A stretch of DNA of 14,752 bases from Actinomycetota bacterium (lineage in GTDB: Bacteria; Actinomycetota; Thermoleophilia; Gaiellales; Gaiellaceae). A program made the position numbers and the translations under genes. The first letter of the stretch is position 1. Each line of letters starts with the position of its first letter. Shown one piece after another: positions 13,360-14,752 of this stretch. The notes beneath the pieces are model-generated. The model did no database searches, had not been told where the DNA came from, and worked only from the letters and a program-made list of their open reading frames with translations. The stretch covers positions 1 through 14,752 of the forward strand of contig VAXD01000007.1 of NCBI GenBank assembly GCA_005884155.1, read 5' to 3'.

Positions 13360-13796
13360 GGACGGGCCGGATCGAGCGCGCGTGGGGCGCGGAGGCGCTG
13401 CAGCCGACGGTGGGCTGGAAGGTCTGGCGCGTCGACAACGGGTTGCTCGTGAGCGTGCTCTACGGTGATCCATGGCCGGTAGACGAGCCGTTGCAGGCGT
13501 CCTGCGTCCGCCACGACCACGACGCGCCGGCGCGCGCGTGCGAGTGCGGCATCCACGCGGGCCGCGATCTCGTGGCTTGGGGCCACTACCTCAACGTCGG
13601 CGCCGAGTCGAGAGTCTTCGGGCGCGTGCTGCTCTGGGGCGCGACCGTCGAGGGCGCGCACGGCTGGCGGGCCGCGAACGCCCGGCCGGCCGAGATCTTC
13701 GTGCCCTCCGCAGTCACCGCGGACACCGAGGGCCTCGAGGCGTACGGCGTCCCGATCCACACGCTCGAACCGGTCGGGAAGTTGGTGCCCGCATGA
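13356..13796 (+). CDS. Conserved hypothetical protein with a CxC motif, between the DNA-binding protein and clpP
   Basis: I cannot assign a function to this 146-residue product. It has Cys50, Cys62 and Cys64 with a His-rich stretch between them (SCVRHDHDAPARACECGIHA, 49-68), which could bind a metal. A stretch VFGRVLLWGATVEGAHGWRA (87-106) follows. The arrangement of CxCGI(H/Y)A followed by a GRV-LWG-VVE-GWRA stretch resembles small hypothetical proteins I know from actinobacteria, but none with an established role. No signal peptide or membrane segment is visible. The ATG at 13356 overlaps the upstream stop (ATGA), and its own stop overlaps the clpP start (ATGA), so translation is tightly coupled to both neighbours. 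This suggests a role tied to regulation or ClpP proteolysis, but that is a guess. Confidence 0.8.
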   Translation: MRTGRIERAWGAEALQPTVGWKVWRVDNGLLVSVLYGDPWPVDEPLQASCVRHDHDAPARACECGIHAGRDLVAWGHYLNVGAESRVFGRVLLWGATVEGAHGWRAANARPAEIFVPSAVTADTEGLEAYGVPIHTLEPVGKLVPA

Positions 13797-14380
13797 GCCC
13801 GCTCGTCCCTATGGTGATCGAGCAGACGTCCCGCGGCGAGCGCTCGTTCGACATCTACTCGCGCCTGCTCAACGACCGGATCGTGATGGTCGGGTCGCCG
13901 ATCGACGACGAGGTCGCGAACGTCGTCGTCGCGCAGCTCCTCCACCTCGAGTCGGACGACCCCGACAAGGACATCTCGCTCTACGTCAATTCGCCGGGCG
14001 GCGACGTCTACGCGGGTTTGGCGATCTACGACACGATCACGTTCGTGAAGCCCGACGTGCGCACGACCTGCGTCGGCATCGCAATGTCGATGGGCGCGGT
14101 GCTGCTCGCGGCCGGCACGAAGGGCAAGCGGAGCGCCCTGCCCAACGCGAAGATCCTGATCCACCAGGTTTGGACAGGCCAGTTCGGCGGCCAGGCGTCC
14201 GACGTCGAGATCCGCGCGCGGGAAGTGCTGGATCTCAAGAGCCGCGTCGAGCAAATCCTGGCCGACCACACGGGCCAGCCGCTCGAGCGCGTCGCCGAGG
14301 ACACGGACCGCGACCATTTCATGAGCGCTCAAGAAGCGCTCGAATACGGCCTGATCGACGAGGTGATCGAGCACCACTAG
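13793..14380 (+). CDS. clpP: ATP-dependent Clp protease proteolytic subunit ClpP
   Basis: ClpP forms the barrel-shaped serine peptidase that degrades proteins fed by ClpX or ClpC ATPases. The 195-residue product starts MSPLVPMVIEQTSRGERSFDIYSRLL, close to Bacillus ClpP. The triad is Ser99 (GIAMSMGAV), His124 (ILIHQV) and Asp174 (DTDRD, second Asp of the motif by alignment with B. subtilis D172). NSPGGDVYAGLAIYDT (66-81) is the substrate-binding strand and loop. The length is typical. The ATG at 13793 overlaps the upstream stop. No clpX or second clpP lies in the window, although actinobacteria commonly have two ClpP proteins that work together. The tRNA gene begins 19 nt after the stop. Confidence 0.96.
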   Translation: MSPLVPMVIEQTSRGERSFDIYSRLLNDRIVMVGSPIDDEVANVVVAQLLHLESDDPDKDISLYVNSPGGDVYAGLAIYDTITFVKPDVRTTCVGIAMSMGAVLLAAGTKGKRSALPNAKILIHQVWTGQFGGQASDVEIRAREVLDLKSRVEQILADHTGQPLERVAEDTDRDHFMSAQEALEYGLIDEVIEHH

Positions 14381-14399
14381 GCGGTACGCTGGGCTCTTC

Positions 14400-14473
14400 G
14401 CCGGAGTAGCTCAGCTGGTCAGAGCAACGCATTTGTAATGCGTAGGTCGTGGGTTCGAATCCCACCTCCGGCT
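14400..14473 (+). tRNA. tRNA-Thr (anticodon UGU)
   Basis: The 74-nt gene folds into a complete cloverleaf. Acceptor stem GCCGGAG (14400-14406) pairs with CTCCGGC (14466-14472), with discriminator T at 14473. The D stem is GCTC/GAGC. The anticodon stem ACGCA/TGCGT encloses loop TTTGTAA with anticodon TGT at 14434-14436, which reads ACA and probably other Thr codons. The T arm is GTGGG-TTCGAAT-CCCAC. CCA is not encoded. It lies 19 nt after clpP; a TACGCT at 14385-14390 may be its own -10 box, but no good -35 box is seen. Confidence 0.96.
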
Positions 14474-14496
14474 CTCGCTCCAAAACCGCACCCCGG

Positions 14497-14538
14497 CTTG
14501 GCTCGTAGGCACAGGAAGACGGCCGATCCCGAGCCAAG
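14497..14538 (+). promoter_or_regulatory. Inverted repeat whose right arm touches the next ribosome binding site
   Basis: CTTGGCTCG (14497-14505) and CGAGCCAAG (14530-14538) are perfect inverted copies 24 nt apart. The last three bases of the right arm are the first of the ribosome site AAGGAGGG (14536-14543). A hairpin in the mRNA could therefore partly hide that site; it could also be a processing signal or weak terminator after the tRNA. Confidence 0.45.
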
Positions 14539-14549
14539 GAGGGTGAGAG

Positions 14550-14752
14550 GTGAGAGTGGGAGAGCTTGTTCTCGAACATCGCCGGCGCGCGCTGCTTGCG
14601 CTGGCATTCATGCTCGGCGTGGCGATCGTGGCGGCCTCGCCGCTGCGCGCCGCCGAGCGCAACACGTACAGCGTCATTCCGCTGGTCTCCGACCAGCCGG
14701 GCTTGGCGCCGAACACCGACCCGAACCTCGTCAACGCCTGGGGCCTGACCTC
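14550..14752 (+). CDS. Secreted TIGR03118-like protein, 5' part only (cut by window end)
   Basis: The frame runs open to the window end (67 complete codons). The start is GTG at 14550, with AAGGAGGG (14536-14543) 6 nt upstream; an in-frame GTG at 14556 is possible. The product begins with a Sec-type signal peptide: a charged start with HRRR (10-13), a hydrophobic core ALLALAFMLGVAIVAAS and a likely cut after SPLRAA. The mature start continues NTYSVIPLVSDQPGLAPNTDPNLVNAWGLT, which matches the opening of the TIGR03118 family, a beta-propeller-like group of exported proteins of unknown function. Gene order breaks here from the Bacillus arrangement, in which sigH is followed by rpmG, secE and nusG. 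The gene is separated from tRNA-Thr by 76 nt. Confidence 0.75.
   Translation, partial: MRVGELVLEHRRRALLALAFMLGVAIVAASPLRAAERNTYSVIPLVSDQPGLAPNTDPNLVNAWGLT

Overview
The window is one dense, GC-rich bacterial chromosome segment (about 70% G+C by eye) with many GTG/TTG starts and 4-nt stop/start overlaps. I can support 18 protein genes, one of them broken, one tRNA-Thr gene and several regulatory sites. CarD, the codon use and a Firmicute-like house-keeping gene order in a high-GC genome suggest a deep-branching actinobacterium, perhaps Thermoleophilia (Gaiellales/Solirubrobacterales). That placement is inference and no taxonomic marker was searched. No mobile element, CRISPR array or phage gene was seen.

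Layout. (1) 1-2092: 3' part of radA overlapping disA. (2) 2093-4746: a promoter, then carD, a frameshifted ispD, a PHP-type phosphatase and ispF. (3) 4730-6842, minus strand: a PLD-family protein gene followed by a short mutY, whose end overlaps the end of ispF. (4) 6870-12063, divergent from the PLD gene across 27 nt: dienelactone hydrolase, YcaQ-like glycosylase, a compact glutamyl-tRNA synthetase, cysS, rlmB and a YacP-type NYN nuclease, almost without gaps. (5) 12064-12834: a well-formed promoter inside an inverted repeat, then a SigH-type sigma factor. (6) 12835-14473: an unusual 135-nt intergenic region, a two-domain DNA-binding protein, an unknown Cys-containing protein, clpP and tRNA-Thr(UGU). 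(7) From 14550: the start of a secreted TIGR03118-like protein.

The backbone radA-disA-ispD-ispF-gltX-cysS-rlmB-yacP-sigH has the same order as the yac region of Bacillus subtilis. Lineage-specific genes are placed inside it (carD, PHP phosphatase, PLD/mutY, DLH/ycaQ) and yacL, cysE and mrnC are missing. The genes cover genome maintenance (RadA, DisA, MutY, YcaQ-like), isoprenoid precursors (IspD, IspF), translation (GluRS, CysRS, RlmB, tRNA-Thr, YacP) and transcription or proteolysis control (CarD, SigH-type sigma, ClpP).

The points most worth a second look are the disrupted ispD, the compact GluRS, the dual-domain DNA-binding protein with three GATATCT boxes directly before its start codon, the inverted repeat over the sigH promoter, and a candidate bidirectional leaderless promoter at 6849-6858. 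I found no clear new multi-gene defence or biosynthetic system. No stretch over 300 nt lacks a gene; the longest gaps are 148, 135 and 105 nt.
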